Source: an uncultured Balneola sp. (GTDB taxonomy: Bacteria > Bacteroidota > Rhodothermia > Balneolales > Balneolaceae). From it: a stretch of 64,000 nucleotides of DNA. The position numbers and the translations under genes were made by a program. Below are positions 54,405 through 63,197 of the stretch, in pieces; within the stretch, counting starts at the first letter, position 1, and each line of letters starts with the position of its first letter. A model generated the notes under the pieces. The model was not told the DNA's origin. It made no database searches and saw only the letters and a program-made list of their open reading frames with translations. The stretch covers positions 1-64,000 of the forward strand of contig CABZVB010000003.1 in assembly GCA_902529115.1 (NCBI GenBank), written 5' to 3'.

Positions 54405-55406
54405 TTAGTTATTATTGTTGTTATTCTTTTGACGTGCTCCGTCCATCTGTAATTGCAGTAACGGAATTACTGAATTACCCTCATCGTCAGTAATTATTTT
54501 CTGCCCCATGTTTGGGATAACATCCTGCATAGTTTCTAAGAAAATTCGCCGTTTTGTTACCTCTGGAGCTTTGATGTATTCTTGATATAAATCGTTGAAT
54601 CGAGATACTTCCCCTTGCGCCCTGTTTACTCTGTCTAGAGCATATCCTTCTGCCTTTTGAATAGTTTCCTGAGCCTCACCAGCTGCTCGTGGAATTACCC
54701 GATTATAATCTGCACGAGCTTGGTTAATTAATGTTTCACGTTGCTGCTGAGCCTCATTAACACCATTGAAAGAGGGTTTTACAGGATCTGGTGGATTTAT
54801 ATCCTGAAGCACCACTTGCTCAATAGTAAGGCCGATTTCATATTCATTACAAAGCTTCTGAATTATTGCTTCTGCTTGTGAGGCAACGTCAGCACGCCCT
54901 ACGGTTAGTACTTCGTTTACAGTACGGTCACCAACAATTTGGCGCATCGCAGCCTCTGAGATATCTCTTAGTGTCTCATCGGCATTTCGAACTTTAAATA
55001 AATAACTGAAAGGGTCATTTACTCGGTATTGTACAACCCATTCTACATCGGCTAAATTCAAATCCCCAGTAAGCATCAAGGATTCTCCCTCATAGCCTAC
55101 TTTTCTGTAGGTGGAATTAACACCAGCAGATGCAGTACGATAGCCAAATTCTTGCTTTAATTGCCGCTGCACGGGAACATATATACGCTGCTCCATTATA
55201 GGAACTTTAAAGTTTATGCCTGGAGCAGCTTCTCTCTGATACTCACCAAATCGAGTAATAACTCCAACTTCTTCCGGCTGAACCGTAAAGATTGAAGAAC
55301 TTCCTAATAATAGGCCAATAAAGATAATAATTATCCACTTTATGTTTTTTGTTATAGATTCAAACTGCGGAGGCAAATTGAATTCCAAATTGTTTTCTTC
55401 TGCCAT
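54405..55406 (-). CDS. hflK: FtsH-protease modulator HflK
   Basis: SPFH protein of 333 residues, partner of HflC. It has a short cytosolic N-terminus, one helix (NIKWIIIIFIGLLLGSSSIF), then VQPEEVGVITRFGEYQREAA. The SPFH domain contains GDLNLADVEWVVQYRVNDPF, and QDINPPDPVKPSFNGVNEAQ is the typical HflK stretch. The C-terminal asparagine-rich tail (KNNNNNN) follows. The region just upstream is the decayed phosphatase gene, so the promoter must lie within that relic. Confidence 0.94.
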   Translation of the reverse strand: MAEENNLEFNLPPQFESITKNIKWIIIIFIGLLLGSSSIFTVQPEEVGVITRFGEYQREAAPGINFKVPIMEQRIYVPVQRQLKQEFGYRTASAGVNSTYRKVGYEGESLMLTGDLNLADVEWVVQYRVNDPFSYLFKVRNADETLRDISEAAMRQIVGDRTVNEVLTVGRADVASQAEAIIQKLCNEYEIGLTIEQVVLQDINPPDPVKPSFNGVNEAQQQRETLINQARADYNRVIPRAAGEAQETIQKAEGYALDRVNRAQGEVSRFNDLYQEYIKAPEVTKRRIFLETMQDVIPNMGQKIITDDEGNSVIPLLQLQMDGARQKNNNNNN

Positions 55407-55414
55407 AATTGTTC

Positions 55415-55900
55415 TATGATATTTTTAAACAGATTAAGGTTGTGTCGTCAAAAAATTGATAGTTATTGTACTTTAGTACAAATCACTTAAAATGTAGTGC
55501 TATTTTTTTAGCACTAAGCTGCTGTGTATCGAGTTCTTCCAACATTTTTGGAATAGTTTCAAAACCTAGGCGCTCTCCATTTTGATTGACTGCTTCTGGT
55601 AGACCATTTGAATATAATAAAAAGACATCACCCTTTTTTACTTTTACAACAGAAGACTGATAAGCCACCTTTTCCATTACTCCAAGTGGATATCTTGGGG
55701 CAGGAGTTTCTTGGAACTGAGCTTTCCCATCCTGAAGTAGAATAGGCTTACAGTGTCCAGCATTTGCCATTACAAGCTCATTTTTAGTTTGGTTATAACC
55801 GGTAATAGTCTAGGTGATAAATGTACGTTTATCCATGCGTTCATAAATTGGTCAGGCCACATCGCTCAATATCTTTTGTGGGTGATTTTCACGAATCCGT
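55415..55900 (-). pseudogene. Decayed PP2C/SpoIIE-type serine phosphatase gene with in-frame stops
   Basis: Minus-strand remains of the C-terminal half of a PP2C-like (SpoIIE/RsbU) phosphatase. One frame reads without any frameshift but is cut by three stops: TGA at 55852-55854, TAG at 55810-55812 and TGA at 55483-55485. Around them the family sequence is plain: IRENHPQKILSDVA, stop, PIYERMDKRTFIT, stop, TITGYNQTKNELVMANAGHC, then GDVFLLYSNGLPEAVNQNGE and, past the last stop, FFDDTTLICLKIS (family DDMTLVVLK). The longest uninterrupted part (55483..55770) is 95 codons. The N-terminal metal-binding half and sensor domains are missing or unrecognisable; the upstream boundary is uncertain. Confidence 0.8.
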
Positions 55901-56029
55901 GATATTAATAAACCACTAAGGATGAGTCTTTTATGAAACCATCCACAAGTTCATTGGTAGAACTGAAGGCTTATTTCTATATTATAAGTTGTTTGATAGC
56001 CTTCAATTACGCCTCTAAAGTATATTTTT

Positions 56030-57826
56030 ATGTTATCTTTTTTCTTGTTTGCTTATCCATATGAGAATTCGAGTATAGTCTGCCAAAAAACTCCATCCAT
56101 CAGAAAGAAAAAAAATAAAAAAAGAAGATTTAATGGATTTTTTATTATCCTGATGACCTTTTTTATACTCGTAGTAAATAGTAAATACAGCCTAGCACAA
56201 TCAATCTCAGCAGATTCAACCACTCAGATAAATAACTTTGTTTCGAGTCCACAAAAGAGCGTACATACTTTTGTTCATTGGCAACAAAAAGGGCATGTTG
56301 TATTGGAGCGATATATTCAACCTTTTGCACTTTTTAATGGTGAACTGGCAGATAAAGAGCAACTAGCACAACAATTACTTAAAGTACTAGATGCCCGAGG
56401 ACTGTTGGTTGTGTATTCTGAGATACCCGATACCCCTAATTATATTGATTCCCTATCTGGATTACCACAATACATTCTATTCAACGATCTTCCTGAAGTG
56501 TACCTCCGTAAAGTTGGCTCAGAATGGTTGTTCTCCGAATCGACTATTGAACAAATACCTGTCCTCTACAGAGCTACATTTTCTAGCACCTTAGAAGCAT
56601 TTATTGATCGCTTACCCCCCGTAGCTAAAACGGAATGGATGGGATTATATGTTTGGCAGGTTATTGGTCTTTTTGTGTGGATTTTATTGGCACTCGTTAT
56701 ACGAAATCTTTTCGAACGTATTCTCACTCAGTATTTGACTGGTTGGACTAAAAAAACGAGAATAGAATGGGATGACTTGTTATTAGAATCGGTTCAAAAA
56801 CCACTTGGTTTAGTCGTGTTGATTAGTTTCCTACTCCTTAGCTATACTAACCTCCAATTTAGTGTTAGTATTAATCTATACCTTTCCAAAATTCTTAGCA
56901 TTTCACTATCTATTGCTAGTTTTTGGGTTATATACAATTTAATTGACGTTTTTGCAGAATACCTTACACACGTGACAGGTAGAACTGAGAATTCTTTGGA
57001 TGATCAATTAGTGCCACTCGTACGCAAAACACTGCGTGTTTTTATCGTGGTTTTAGGTGTTATTGTCATTCTTCAAAACAATGGGTACAACGTGGCCTCG
57101 CTCATTGCAGGACTTGGTATTGGTGGTTTGGCTGTTGCTCTAGCAGCTAAGGATACGCTAGCTAATTTTTTTGGATCCATAACTATTTTTGTAGATCGTC
57201 CTTTTCGAATGGGAGATTGGATAAAAACAAGTGCTGCAGAAGGTACGGTTGAGGAAGTAGGGTTTCGTTCGACGCGAATTAGAACTTTTTATAATTCAGT
57301 TGTTTCTGTACCTAATTCAAGCCTAGCTAACTCCGAAATTGATAACCTGGGTATGCGTGAATTTAGGCGGTTAAAAACTATACTTAATCTAACCTACGAT
57401 ACCTCTCCTGAACAAATGGAAGCATTTGTTGAAGGTATAAAGGCCATAGTTAAAGCAAACCCAAATTTTCGACAAGATTATTATGAAATTCACTTTCACG
57501 CTTTTGGGGCGCACTCTTTAGACGTTTTAGTATATGTATTTTTCTCTGTCCCAGACTGGAGTACTGAGCTACAAAAACGCCATAATTTTCTGCTAGAAAT
57601 TCTTCGTTTAGCTAAAGCTCTTAAAGTAGAATTTGCCTTTCCCACCCAAACCCTTCATATCGACTCTCACATTCAAGGTAAATTGGCAGAAAGACCTTCC
57701 CCTTCGACTGACTCACTTATACATCAGATTAAATCTTTTGGTCCAAATGGTGAGAATGCAAAACCGGAAGGCTTTAAGCTTTATGAGAAAGGATCGGAAG
57801 TCAATTACGGCCCTAAAAAACCTTGA
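56030..57826 (+). CDS. MscS-family mechanosensitive channel
   Basis: 598-residue member of the small-conductance mechanosensitive channel family, opening when turgor rises. An N-terminal hydrophobic segment with an SLAQ end (~35-58) looks like a signal peptide, followed by a ~140-residue periplasmic domain. About four to five helices follow and the pore helix at GLGIGGLAVALAAKDTLANF (near 360), then FGSITIFVDRPFRMGDWIKT and VEEVGFRSTRIRTFYNSVVS, the MscS beta-domain. The C-terminal alpha/beta part ends with QTLHIDSH. It is a multi-domain (MscM-like) form rather than a short MscS. Transcribed alone. Confidence 0.92.
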   Translation: MLSFFLFAYPYENSSIVCQKTPSIRKKKNKKRRFNGFFIILMTFFILVVNSKYSLAQSISADSTTQINNFVSSPQKSVHTFVHWQQKGHVVLERYIQPFALFNGELADKEQLAQQLLKVLDARGLLVVYSEIPDTPNYIDSLSGLPQYILFNDLPEVYLRKVGSEWLFSESTIEQIPVLYRATFSSTLEAFIDRLPPVAKTEWMGLYVWQVIGLFVWILLALVIRNLFERILTQYLTGWTKKTRIEWDDLLLESVQKPLGLVVLISFLLLSYTNLQFSVSINLYLSKILSISLSIASFWVIYNLIDVFAEYLTHVTGRTENSLDDQLVPLVRKTLRVFIVVLGVIVILQNNGYNVASLIAGLGIGGLAVALAAKDTLANFFGSITIFVDRPFRMGDWIKTSAAEGTVEEVGFRSTRIRTFYNSVVSVPNSSLANSEIDNLGMREFRRLKTILNLTYDTSPEQMEAFVEGIKAIVKANPNFRQDYYEIHFHAFGAHSLDVLVYVFFSVPDWSTELQKRHNFLLEILRLAKALKVEFAFPTQTLHIDSHIQGKLAERPSPSTDSLIHQIKSFGPNGENAKPEGFKLYEKGSEVNYGPKKP

Positions 57827-57902
57827 TACGAGACTAGAAATTTTGGCTTGAGTGAGTAATCTTAACACAAAAAAACTCATCAAAAACTATTCTGTATCCG
57901 CT

Positions 57903-58349
57903 TTATTTCTGTTCAGCGGGCTTTGCAAAAGCTTCAAAAACCATTTTTAGATCTTCCGCCACATCTTGACTCGTACGTCCTTCAATGCGATGTCGAGGAA
58001 TCATTGCCTTAATTTCCCCATCAACAAAGTAAGCAAAAGAGGGTGATGAAGGCGGAAATTCACTAAAATAGGCCCTTGCGTAGGCAGTCACTTCTTTATC
58101 TTGACCTGCAAATACGGTAACCAAATGATCGGGTCTAGCTTCCGACTGCTCCAAAGCGATCCCTAAGCCTGGGCGCGCGTTTCCGGCAGCACACCCACAA
58201 ACCGAATTAATAGCTAAAAGCATTGTTCCTTTATATTCTTTCATAGCTCGGTCTACATCATCCTTGGTGATCAATTCTTCAACACCTAACTGTGTTAATT
58301 CTTCTCTCATCCATGAGGTATCAGGCCCCATTCCAAATCCAAATTGCAT
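57903..58349 (-). CDS. Bacilliredoxin (BrxA/BrxB, YphP-like)
   Basis: 148 residues, thioredoxin fold. The CGC motif SVCGCAAGNARPG near 50 is the signature of bacilliredoxins, which reduce bacillithiol mixed disulfides in low-G+C and Bacteroidota organisms. Length is typical. It lies just downstream of sodA on the same strand (~70 bases), a shared oxidative-stress context. ATG at 58349. Confidence 0.93.
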   Translation of the reverse strand: MQFGFGMGPDTSWMREELTQLGVEELITKDDVDRAMKEYKGTMLLAINSVCGCAAGNARPGLGIALEQSEARPDHLVTVFAGQDKEVTAYARAYFSEFPPSSPSFAYFVDGEIKAMIPRHRIEGRTSQDVAEDLKMVFEAFAKPAEQK

Positions 58350-58418
58350 AATCGTAGTACTTAAAGTTAAGAAAAACCCTACCCGAATATGGTAAGGTGT
58401 CTCAATGATGATCTTTAG

Positions 58419-59027
58419 TTATTTTGCAGCATCGTAATTCGCTTGAACTTGATCCCAATTAATTACGCTCCAAAAAGCAGAAATATAATCAGGTCTGCGA
58501 TTTTGATAATGTAAATAATAGGCATGTTCCCAAACATCTAATCCTAAAATAGGTGTATGCCCATCCATGATTGGACTATCCTGATTAGCGGTTGAATGCA
58601 CCAGTAACTTGCCAGAACCATCTACGGACAACCATGCCCAACCAGATCCAAATCGAGTGGTCGCGGCATTGGCAAATGTCTCTTTGAACACGTCAAAACC
58701 ACCTAATTCTGCGTCTATAGCCGTAGCTAAACTACCTGAGGGATTACCACCACCATTTGGCGAAAGAATAGACCAAAATAAACTGTGATTAGCAAAACCA
58801 CCGCCATTGTTAATGACAGCTTGTTGTTTATCTGCTGGGAGACTTGAAATATTTGCTAACACATCTTCAATGGAGGATTCTGCATGTGCAGTACCTTCTA
58901 AAGCTGAATTCACTTTTGTAGTATATCCTTGATGATGTTTTGTGTGATGTATTTCCATAGTACGAGCATCAAAATGAGGTTCAAGTGCATCGTACGCGTA
59001 ATGAAGTTCAGGTAATGTATACGCCAT
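58419..59027 (-). CDS. Superoxide dismutase, Mn/Fe type
   Basis: Cytoplasmic superoxide dismutase of 202 residues. Metal ligands in their contexts: His in [19 protein letters not shown] (near 27), His in [17 protein letters not shown], and Asp-His in [20 protein letters not shown]. The [11 protein letters not shown] segment and the [10 protein letters not shown] motif are common to Mn and cambialistic forms, so the metal cannot be fixed. This is the second SOD in the window; the other is a periplasmic Cu/Zn enzyme. ATG at 59027. Confidence 0.96.
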   Translation of the reverse strand: MAYTLPELHYAYDALEPHFDARTMEIHHTKHHQGYTTKVNSALEGTAHAESSIEDVLANISSLPADKQQAVINNGGGFANHSLFWSILSPNGGGNPSGSLATAIDAELGGFDVFKETFANAATTRFGSGWAWLSVDGSGKLLVHSTANQDSPIMDGHTPILGLDVWEHAYYLHYQNRRPDYISAFWSVINWDQVQANYDAAK

Positions 59028-59164
59028 TTTCCTGTATTTTTAGAGGTTTTGGTTATGATAAGTGGATCTTAGACTACAGAGCACTTTAGACCCACATTTA
59101 GATACTTAGGTAAAATAAGCAATGACTGGGAAAAAAACGTTCCGTTAAATCGAGCTATTTTAGA

Positions 59165-59872
59165 TTACACGTAATGGATCGCCATAGGCAAACCAACTCC
59201 ATCTAAGGGCGGTATCTCAGGAATAGTTTTTAACCCACTCTCAATGGACTTTTTGGCTGAAAGGGCTAACACCATGGCGTCAACAATATCATCTTCCTTC
59301 ACCTCTGAACGCCTATACTCTTCCTTAATGATTCGGAAAAACTCTTCGGCCAATTCACTCTCATCGATTAACAATTCTAGACGATGCCTAATGCCTTTTT
59401 TGAGGTTTTTTTTCTGAAAAATCATGCCACCATTCAACCTATTGAATAGCCATTCCGGATGACTCTCTAGAACATGCCCTACCCATCCTTCATGTTTTGC
59501 AAGTAGCTCATCCAAGACCCTGATTTTGGGTGTTATATTCCACGATTGTAGCGTGAGTTTTTTCTGAGTATAATCATAGCTTGTCATATTTGCCTCGGCA
59601 TAGGTAGGAGCATATAAGGCAGGCCGTATGGGTGGGCTAAACACGCTCGAGGAGTATTCCGAACCTAGCCGTTTGCGCAACTCTAAATCACATTGTCTTG
59701 TATAGGATTCTTCCTCTAGACCTATAGGCATATCAATGAATACCCGGTCATAATCACTAAGTGCACTCTCTAATTCCGCCTCATCTTTTAGTATTTCATA
59801 GTGCTCTTCTCCCTTATCAAAACTGATTAGAATCCAACCATATCTACAACCATCTATACCTGCAGTTTTCAT
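59165..59872 (-). CDS. DUF429-family protein
   Basis: 235 residues. It begins AGIDGCRYGWILISFDKG and continues with FIDMPIGLEEESYTRQCDLE, SSSVFSPPIRPALY and DDIVDAMVLALSAKKS. The acidic residues (Asp of GIDGC, Asp of IDMPIG, Asp-Asp of EDDIVDA) are arranged like an RNase H-fold nuclease, which is how the family is usually predicted; activity is not established. It starts 14 bases after aspS, probably in one operon. Confidence 0.9.
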   Translation of the reverse strand: MKTAGIDGCRYGWILISFDKGEEHYEILKDEAELESALSDYDRVFIDMPIGLEEESYTRQCDLELRKRLGSEYSSSVFSPPIRPALYAPTYAEANMTSYDYTQKKLTLQSWNITPKIRVLDELLAKHEGWVGHVLESHPEWLFNRLNGGMIFQKKNLKKGIRHRLELLIDESELAEEFFRIIKEEYRRSEVKEDDIVDAMVLALSAKKSIESGLKTIPEIPPLDGVGLPMAIHYV

Positions 59873-59886
59873 AACAGCCTTTTTTG

Positions 59887-61662
59887 CTAAGATTGAATAC
59901 GTTTTAATTTTATATGCAACTCATCTAACTGCTTAACTTCTGCGAAAGCAGGAGCGTCATCCATCATACTTTGAGCTCGTTGATTTTTAGGAAATGCAAT
60001 AACATCCCTTAAACTCTTTGCCTTGGTTAATATCATAATAAGTCGATCTAATCCTAAAGCAATACCTCCATGTGGTGGTGCGCCATAGCGAAAAGCTTGT
60101 AACAAAAATCCGAACTTATCCTCCGCGTCTTCCTCACCAATTCCAAGCAGATCAAACATTCGTTGCTGCATTTTAGGCTGATGTATCCGTATAGATCCAC
60201 CTCCAATTTCGCTCCCATTCAATACCAAATCATACGCTCGAGCCCGTACTGCTCCAGGTTCAGTATCCATGAGCTCACTATCCTCTACCCTAGGTGATGT
60301 AAATGGGTGATGCATGGCATGATACCTCTGCGATTCAGTGTCCCACTTAAATAAAGGGAAATCCGTAACCCAAAGAGGTTTAAATGCATTCTTGTCAATT
60401 AACCCAAATTCTTCCCCTACCATTAACCGTAGTTGACCCAATTGCTCAAGTACCTGTGGTTTTGGCCCTGCCAATAAGAATATCAAATCGCCATTTTCTG
60501 CCTTAGAAGCAGCCACCATTTCATCAATAACAGCGTCCTTTAAAAATTTAGCAACGCTACACAAAGGACCGTCCTCCTGCATTTTAATATATATGAGTCC
60601 TCCTGCTCCAGTCTCTCTTTTAACTCGTTCGGTCCATCGATCAATGGCACCACGTCCCATCGTACCTTGCCCCGGAATTGTGAATCCAATAACGGCACCA
60701 CCCTGCGAAACCGTATCGGAAAACACTTTAAACTCTGCCTTAGCAACAATATCAGAGAAATCAATAAACTCACATCCAAACCGTAAATCAGGTTTATCGG
60801 ATCCAAAGGTATTCATTGCTTTATCATAACTAATTCGTGGAAAATGGGTTACCAGTTCTACACCTATGGTTTCTTTGAATATCCTAGAAATAAGCTCCTC
60901 GTGTATACTATATATTTGGTCCTCATCTACAAAGGACATTTCCACATCGATCTGCGTGAACTCAGGTTGGCGATCTGCCCGCAGATCCTCGTCTCTAAAA
61001 CACTTGGTAATCTGGAAGTATCTATCAAACCCAGATGTCATCAGTAGCTGTTTATAGGTTTGAGGACTCTGAGGTAGGGCAAAAAACTTGCCAGGATTAA
61101 CTCTACTTGGTACTAGATAATCTCTAGCACCTTCTGGTGTACTTTTCATAAGTACTGGCGTTTCTACTTCAACAAACTGCCGCTTATGATAAAAAGTGCG
61201 AATAATCTGATATGCTTTAGAGCGCATAAATAATTTTTGCTGAACTTCTGGTCTACGTAGGTCTAAATACCGGTGCTTTAACCGGACTTCTTCATTTGTT
61301 GTGATACCATCCTTAATTTCAAATGGAGGTGTTTGTGCTTCAGAATAAATCACTAAATCATTCACCACAATTTCCACCTCACCGGTAACCAATTTTAGAT
61401 TGATATTCTCTTCACCTCTTGCAATGACCGTACCTTTGATTCCAATGACATACTCCGCTCGTAACTCTTCTGCTCTCTTGTGTAACACGACATCAGTTTC
61501 AGTAAATACTATCTGGGTAACCCCAAAACGGTCTCTTAAATCAATAAAAATAAGTCCTCCAAGGTCCCTGCGAGGTCCAACCCAACCGTTGAGTACTACC
61601 TGCTGCCCAATGTGCTGCGCTGTCAGTTCACCGCAGCTATGACTGCGTTGTAATGTTTTCAT
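59887..61662 (-). CDS. aspS: Aspartyl-tRNA synthetase
   Basis: Class II synthetase charging tRNA-Asp, 591 residues from ATG 61662 (an in-frame TTG at 61680 is less likely). The OB-fold anticodon domain lies at the N-terminus (HIGQQVVLNGWVGPRRDLGG), followed by motif 1 around RHRYLDLRRPEVQQKLFMRS, QSPQTYKQLLMTSGFDRYFQ, motif 2 FRDEDLRADRQPEFTQIDVE, the bacterial GAD insertion (~270-420) and motif 3 GGIALGLDRLIMIL. Bacterial-type length. The minus-strand promoter lies in the ~300-base gap shared with the response regulator. Confidence 0.97.
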   Translation of the reverse strand: MKTLQRSHSCGELTAQHIGQQVVLNGWVGPRRDLGGLIFIDLRDRFGVTQIVFTETDVVLHKRAEELRAEYVIGIKGTVIARGEENINLKLVTGEVEIVVNDLVIYSEAQTPPFEIKDGITTNEEVRLKHRYLDLRRPEVQQKLFMRSKAYQIIRTFYHKRQFVEVETPVLMKSTPEGARDYLVPSRVNPGKFFALPQSPQTYKQLLMTSGFDRYFQITKCFRDEDLRADRQPEFTQIDVEMSFVDEDQIYSIHEELISRIFKETIGVELVTHFPRISYDKAMNTFGSDKPDLRFGCEFIDFSDIVAKAEFKVFSDTVSQGGAVIGFTIPGQGTMGRGAIDRWTERVKRETGAGGLIYIKMQEDGPLCSVAKFLKDAVIDEMVAASKAENGDLIFLLAGPKPQVLEQLGQLRLMVGEEFGLIDKNAFKPLWVTDFPLFKWDTESQRYHAMHHPFTSPRVEDSELMDTEPGAVRARAYDLVLNGSEIGGGSIRIHQPKMQQRMFDLLGIGEEDAEDKFGFLLQAFRYGAPPHGGIALGLDRLIMILTKAKSLRDVIAFPKNQRAQSMMDDAPAFAEVKQLDELHIKLKRIQS

Positions 61663-61680
61663 AAGTAATCTAACTACCAA

Positions 61681-61985
61681 TAAATTGAGTGAAGCAATGG
61701 ACTGCTAAATATCAGTTATTTACGAATCCAAAGCGGATGCTAGTAAAGTAAATTACACATTATGTAGACGAATATCCCACAAGAAGTTTAAATAGAAAGA
61801 ATTGCTTTATTTCAATTATTAACACTCTTCTAAGTAATGTGAATACTCTAACACTCAATAGTTTTTTGAGATTGTTCTTTTTTGGTTATTTTATGTAACA
61901 ATATATTCTGAACATCCATAAGTTACGCCAACCATTTATCATCAAGTTGGTAGTGCTCACATCCATTTAGCCTGGGGAGGTCTAC
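61681..61985. other. Intergenic gap between aspS and the response regulator
   Basis: About 305 bases, AT-rich, with no gene seen on either strand. It must hold promoters for aspS (minus) and the regulator (plus), but no convincing TAnnTTTG box was found. The last bases contain GGGGAGG (61974-61980), an unusually strong Shine-Dalgarno for this organism, five bases before the regulator ATG. Confidence 0.6.
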
Positions 61986-62633
61986 ATGGAAAAAATATCC
62001 ACCATCATTGCCGATGGTAACGAAATATTCCGCCAAGGACTTCGATCTATCTTATCGGACTATCACTTCGATATAGTCTCGGAGATCGATAATGGTGCAC
62101 TAGTCTTAAGCGCATATGAAATTGAGAAACCTCAACTATTAGTGCTCTCTTTTCAACTTCCGGAGATTTCGGGAATACATTTAACTAACAAACTGATCGA
62201 GAAATTTCCGGAGACTCGCATACTTATATTGGCTGATGACAACAAAGAAGATACACTAAATGATTTTTTAGCCTCTGGTGCTCAAGGTCTGCTAATGAAA
62301 AGTGCAGACAGGATCGAGTTGGTAGATGCAGCTACCAAAGTAGGAGAGGGAGATACCTATCTAGGAAAAATTTATTCTAAAATGATGACTCGGGAATATC
62401 GAAAACTCACCGCTTACCGAAAATCCAAAAAAATCATTACCCGTAGGGAACGCGAGATACTACACTTACTCATACATGGAAACACTAGCACAGAGATTGC
62501 ATCTATCTTGTTTATTTCTCCACGTACCGTTGACAAGCATAGAACCAATCTACTTAAAAAGCTAGACCTCAAAAATACAGCTAGCTTGGTACGATTTGCC
62601 CTAGAAAACAAAAATAATCTAGAGCACATGTAA
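61986..62633 (+). CDS. LuxR/NarL-type response regulator with a pseudo-receiver domain
   Basis: 215 residues. The receiver domain (~1-120) keeps the fold and the switch Lys105 (GLLMKSADR), but the phospho-acceptor is Ser55 (LLVLSFQLPEISG; family LLDIxMPxxxG) and the acidic pair is reduced to Asp10 (IIADGNEIFRQGL; family DDH). Residues ~145-210 form a canonical LuxR helix-turn-helix (TRREREILHLLIHGNTSTEI; ILFISPRTVDKHRTNLLKKL). Such pseudo-receivers cannot be phosphorylated in the usual way and may be constitutive or bind a ligand or partner. No sensor kinase is adjacent. A very strong ribosome site precedes the ATG. Confidence 0.9.
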   Translation: MEKISTIIADGNEIFRQGLRSILSDYHFDIVSEIDNGALVLSAYEIEKPQLLVLSFQLPEISGIHLTNKLIEKFPETRILILADDNKEDTLNDFLASGAQGLLMKSADRIELVDAATKVGEGDTYLGKIYSKMMTREYRKLTAYRKSKKIITRREREILHLLIHGNTSTEIASILFISPRTVDKHRTNLLKKLDLKNTASLVRFALENKNNLEHM

Positions 62634-62723
62634 ATGCATTTCTGCTGGGTATTCGTACGTGTGACAGATCAGAAATTAAGAGCTTTAGACAGGAAGACAA
62701 CATCTTCGTAATTGTTAGGCTTG

Positions 62724-62757
62724 TACGTATAAATACGCTTGTACGTATTTATACGTA
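62724..62757. repeat. 14-base inverted repeat with TACGTA ends
   Basis: TACGTATAAATACG (62724-62737) is followed after CTTGTA by its exact complement CGTATTTATACGTA (62744-62757). The eleven-base CTTGTACGTAT is also directly repeated with an 18-base period (62720-62730 and 62738-62748), and more TACGTA/TTACGTAA words lie nearby (62652, 62765). It lacks a T-tract, so it looks more like a set of regulator-binding sites or a cruciform than a terminator. It lies ~90 bases after the response-regulator gene. Confidence 0.7.
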
Positions 62758-62780
62758 AGTAAATTACGTAATAAACATTA

Positions 62781-62886
62781 TTGAGCAATCTATTAGCAAA
62801 TCCTATGTTTAGATTGCAAATGGGGTAATAGCCGTCTGTAGATGATATTAGCCGTCTTCCATTGAGTTGGGGACGGCTTTTTTTTG
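62781..62886 (+). ncRNA. Possible small RNA with promoter and duplicated TAGCCGTCT element
   Basis: A -33-like TTG (62781-62783), then 20 bases, then TATGTTTA (62804-62811, one mismatch from TAnnTTTG) could start a transcript near 62818 that ends at the strong terminator 62850-62886, giving ~65-70 nt. It contains two copies of TAGCCGTCT (62829-62837, 62849-62857) twenty bases apart, either of which can pair with GACGGCT of the terminator. No open frame is evident. The alternative is that this is simply the terminator of the regulator transcript. Confidence 0.35.
62850..62886 (+). terminator. Strong rho-independent terminator
   Basis: AGCCGTC (62850-62856) pairs with GACGGCT (62872-62878), followed by a T9 run (62878-62886). 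A second TAGCCGTCT upstream offers an alternative pairing partner. Confidence 0.8.
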
Positions 62887-63023
62887 CTACTATGTGTTAT
62901 CTAGTTTGTGTTTTTATTCAATATAACTTTTCACCTATATCGGTTGTATACACTTATAACAAATAAATGCACACCTACATCTGTGTTTATAAAGTTAACA
63001 AATTAGCTATTTCACCCTTCTAT

Positions 63024-63149
63024 TTATTTTTTCATTTCCTTTACACTAAACTTTATTCCTATCACAATAAGTGAACCAATTAAAAAACTCATTCCTAACT
63101 TTACAACTAAAAACCAATTAGTTGTTAACATATCACTTATGTAATCCAT
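63024..63149 (-). CDS. 41-residue single-pass membrane protein
   Basis: From ATG 63149 a 41-residue frame reads MDYISDMLTTNWFLVV, then KLGMSFLIGSLIVIGIKF and SVKEMKK. One hydrophobic helix (~12-33) with a Lys-rich C-terminal tail fits a small inner-membrane protein, N-out/C-in. It lies 48 bases after the 62-residue gene and is the last of the four-gene small-protein cluster. No family is recognised. The evidence is its position and membrane character only. Confidence 0.5.
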   Translation of the reverse strand: MDYISDMLTTNWFLVVKLGMSFLIGSLIVIGIKFSVKEMKK

Positions 63150-63197
63150 AGTTAGTGACTACAAATGGAATTGTAGATCGATAATTTTAATGTTGTT

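Noticed and set aside
55483-55770. 95-residue intact small phosphatase gene
   Set aside because: The same frame continues in both directions past stop codons with clear family sequence, so it is a fragment of a pseudogene and lacks the catalytic metal-binding half.
55415-55900. Stop-codon readthrough or altered genetic code in the phosphatase frame
   Set aside because: Both TGA and TAG interrupt it, while all neighbouring genes use normal stops and contain no internal TGA or TAG.
62634-63023. CRISPR array in the repeat-rich region after the regulator
   Set aside because: Repeats are short, overlapping and palindromic with no regular spacers.
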